Origin: Pseudoselenomonas ruminantium
Lineage (GTDB): Bacteria > Bacillota > Negativicutes > Selenomonadales > Selenomonadaceae
NCBI GenBank assembly: GCA_902781305.1
Contig: CACZIV010000007.1
Coordinates: forward strand, 62,001-126,000
Direction of reading: 5' to 3'
DNA length: 64,000 bases
Position 1 is the first letter of the stretch. Each line of letters begins with the position of its first letter. The notes below the pieces were generated by a model. That model ran no database searches. It worked only from the letters and a program-made list of their open reading frames with translations, and was not told the DNA's origin. The position numbers and the translations under genes are program-made. Positions 62,257 to 64,000 of this stretch are shown here, piece by piece.

Positions 62257-62418
62257 GGATGTGATGTTGTGTTATGGAAAGGAAGAGAGAATATACAATA
62301 TTTATATAATCTCATGTCTTCGATATGTGATATTATGCCACAGAAAATATGGCCTGTAAAATATGGTTTTTTGATAAGCGTATAAGTTTTTCCTATAAAA
62401 TTAATCTATGTATATACC

Positions 62419-62450
62419 AAAAGCCCTGAAGATGTCAGGGCTTTTGAAGG
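62419..62450 (-). terminator. Terminator after the 5'-nucleotidase gene
   Basis: AAAAGCCCTGA and TCAGGGCTTTT: a perfect 11-bp stem with a 5-base loop, just past the stop on the minus strand. The gap to sbcD (62162-62455) holds this and the hairpin at 62222, with an AT-rich stretch between them and no ORF. Confidence 0.85.
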
Positions 62451-62455
62451 GTAAC

Positions 62456-64000
62456 TTATTTAATTACATTCCAGTTATGGTCGCAGGTTGGCGTGATGGT
62501 GCCTTTTTCCTGAACGTAGCGAATCATGAGACTGCGCATCTGGCCGTCATCGCCATATTTGCGCATGGAGTCAAAGACAACTTTGGGCTTTCTGCCATTG
62601 GTATAGCCCATAGCTTCAATATAGCCGCTGCCGCCATTCATGCGGTAGTCGTTGATGGCCATGGTGAACGTATCGGTGTCTTTTACATCCTTGCCCTGAT
62701 ACTGCAGCTTGGTGATACGCTGACCGACAGGCTTGGTCAAATCGATGGTGTAATCCACGCCCTGCATCATATCGTAATTGTAATCCGGGGACTTGCCATA
62801 GAAGCTGGCTGCGTGTTCCATGTATTTGCGTAATTCAGCTCCGTTGATTTCGATGCCGTAGAGATAGTTCTCATAGATGTAGAGGCCGGACAAATCCTGC
62901 AGGGTAATCTTGCCCTTATTGATGTTCTGGCTGGTGTTAAAGGACGCTGCTGCGGATAACTGTGTGCCGGCATAATGGCGCTGTACTTCATTGATCAGGT
63001 CGACAATAGCGGAGTCCTGATGGTTGGACTCTGCCCCCAGGTATGTGTCAGAGGCCTCGCCGACTACAGTCTGCAGATGTTTTAAGGTCTTTTCATGCCA
63101 GGGGGCGACCTGTTTTACAATCTGCGGGTCATCTGCTACACCCTTCATGGAGAGTGCCTGAGTGGATACGTTATTTACTTTCCATTTGCCATTTTCCTTG
63201 TTGATGGTAAGTACGCTCTTGCCCAGGAATTTGCCGTCTTTGCCGCTTTCAATTACGGGAACGCCGTTGATGACGGAGTTCTGGTAGTTGGTGCCATCCG
63301 GTCCGATTACGCCGGACTGGTTATCAATAACGACATGGTTATGGGCGCAAATGAGCAGGGAAAGTTCCGGGCAGGCCTTGGCGATATCGACTACCTGATT
63401 TTCTTCGCCACCGCGGTCATCGCGAGGCACACCGGAGTGCGTGATACCAATGATGATATCCGCGCCTTTGGCCTGCAGTTCTTTGATGCACTGGCGGAAT
63501 ACCGGTACCTGATCGACGAAATGTACCCCTGCATAGTGTGAAGGATCTTCAAACATGGGGATAGCGGGGGTATCGGTGCCGATAATGCCGACCTTTACTT
63601 TCTCGCCATCGATATTGACGGTCTTCAAGAGGTAAGGCTGTACGGCTTTCCAGGTTTTGCCGGTCTTGTCGTCGATTACGTTGGCGGCAAGGACATTTTT
63701 ATTTTTGCCAATAGCTTTTTTGAGGAAATCCAAGCCAAAGTTAAATTCATGGTTTCCGAGCTCAATGGCATCATAGCCAATGGTGTTGAAGGCATCAAAC
63801 ATGGGGTGCGTCTTCCACTCGTTGGGGTGCTGTACCATATAGGTATCCAACGGTGTCCCCTGAAGAATATCGCCACCGTCGATGACGAGAATATCGTCAT
63901 TGGCACCTTTTTGGCTGCGGGCTTCCTTGATGATGGTACTGATTTTTGCCAGGCCGACATCGGCAGGCTTGGAGGTGAAGTAATTCCAGCCGACGATACT
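62456..64000 (-). CDS. Bifunctional 5'-nucleotidase/2',3'-cyclic phosphodiesterase (5' end outside window)
   Basis: At least 515 residues; the frame is open to the window edge, so the N-terminus (and any signal peptide) is missing. The metallophosphatase domain has VIDGGDILQGTPLDTYM, ELGNHEFNFGLDFL, GITHSGVPRDD and ICAHNHVVID. The C-terminal nucleotidase domain has VDLINEVQRHYAGTQ, NINKGKITLQDLSGL, GINGAELRKYMEHAA-like text (EINGAELRKYMEHAASFYG), DYTIDLTKPVGQRITKLQYQ and AINDYRMNGGSGY. Family members hydrolyse extracellular nucleotides in the periplasm. Confidence 0.92.
   Translation of the reverse strand, partial: SIVGWNYFTSKPADVGLAKISTIIKEARSQKGANDDILVIDGGDILQGTPLDTYMVQHPNEWKTHPMFDAFNTIGYDAIELGNHEFNFGLDFLKKAIGKNKNVLAANVIDDKTGKTWKAVQPYLLKTVNIDGEKVKVGIIGTDTPAIPMFEDPSHYAGVHFVDQVPVFRQCIKELQAKGADIIIGITHSGVPRDDRGGEENQVVDIAKACPELSLLICAHNHVVIDNQSGVIGPDGTNYQNSVINGVPVIESGKDGKFLGKSVLTINKENGKWKVNNVSTQALSMKGVADDPQIVKQVAPWHEKTLKHLQTVVGEASDTYLGAESNHQDSAIVDLINEVQRHYAGTQLSAAASFNTSQNINKGKITLQDLSGLYIYENYLYGIEINGAELRKYMEHAASFYGKSPDYNYDMMQGVDYTIDLTKPVGQRITKLQYQGKDVKDTDTFTMAINDYRMNGGSGYIEAMGYTNGRKPKVVFDSMRKYGDDGQMRSLMIRYVQEKGTITPTCDHNWNVIK

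Overview
The window is a chromosomal replication-origin region of a diderm Firmicute of the Negativicutes, most like Selenomonas or a close relative. The genus is inferred. Two things support it: the classic Firmicute order gyrB-remB-DUF721-recF-yaaA-dnaN-dnaA-[oriC]-rpmH-rnpA-yidD-yidC-jag-mnmE-mnmG-rsmG, and an outer-membrane secretin inside a Tad pilus operon, which a monoderm would not need. No tRNA, rRNA, CRISPR array, prophage or complete insertion sequence was seen.

Layout. 1-9543 (minus): a Tad/Flp pilus operon (CpaB, secretin, two ParA/MinD-like ATPases, TadB, Flp pilin, TadE-like prepilin, TadA, TadC, and a further prepilin cut by the window edge). 9972-16000: a degenerate GGDEF protein, a Ppx/GppA phosphatase, a threonine synthase, a guanylate-kinase-like ORF lacking its P-loop, a broken htpX, and a TerC-family gene behind a yybP-ykoY manganese riboswitch. 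16223-30541: the origin core, with genes pointing away from a bipartite oriC (DnaA-box cluster plus DnaA-trio between dnaN and dnaA; second box cluster between dnaA and rpmH). 30690-36113: a Tat-exported flavoprotein with a secreted partner, small-RNA-like units, and AT-richer genes for secreted proteins of unknown function plus a DUF4160 pair. 36198-39137: a stand-alone AICAR transformylase under a ZTP riboswitch, 6-phosphofructokinase, and a small secreted Arg/Pro-rich protein. 39265-42343: a split cobalamin-dependent methionine synthase. 42516-45747: parA-parB, DUF4446 and an M23 peptidase. 45780-46110: three hairpin repeats. 46262-52746: a NYN-domain protein and a three-gene archaeal-type glutamate synthase. 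52820-64000: an NlpC/P60 protein, a PreA-like iron-sulfur dehydrogenase, LysR divergent from aspartate racemase, sbcCD, and a partial 5'-nucleotidase.

How the parts work together. DnaA acts at oriC, and further DnaA boxes sit on the yaaA start codon and at 39.2 kb. ParA and ParB act on a cluster of six parS sites spread from 42.4 to 61.7 kb, two inside coding sequence, one at a gene end and the rest intergenic. Metabolic genes near the origin carry ligand-sensing leaders (Mn2+ and ZTP).

Most promising for follow-up: (1) two adjacent Tad ATPases with complementary Walker A lesions; (2) a repeat family with an invariant core and variable but self-complementary arms (four copies); (3) a possible pair of small RNAs at 33.3-33.6 kb; (4) a guanylate-kinase-like ORF and an htpX whose reading frames look damaged; (5) the parS and DnaA-box geography. 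All calls come from reading the sequence alone; no database search was run.
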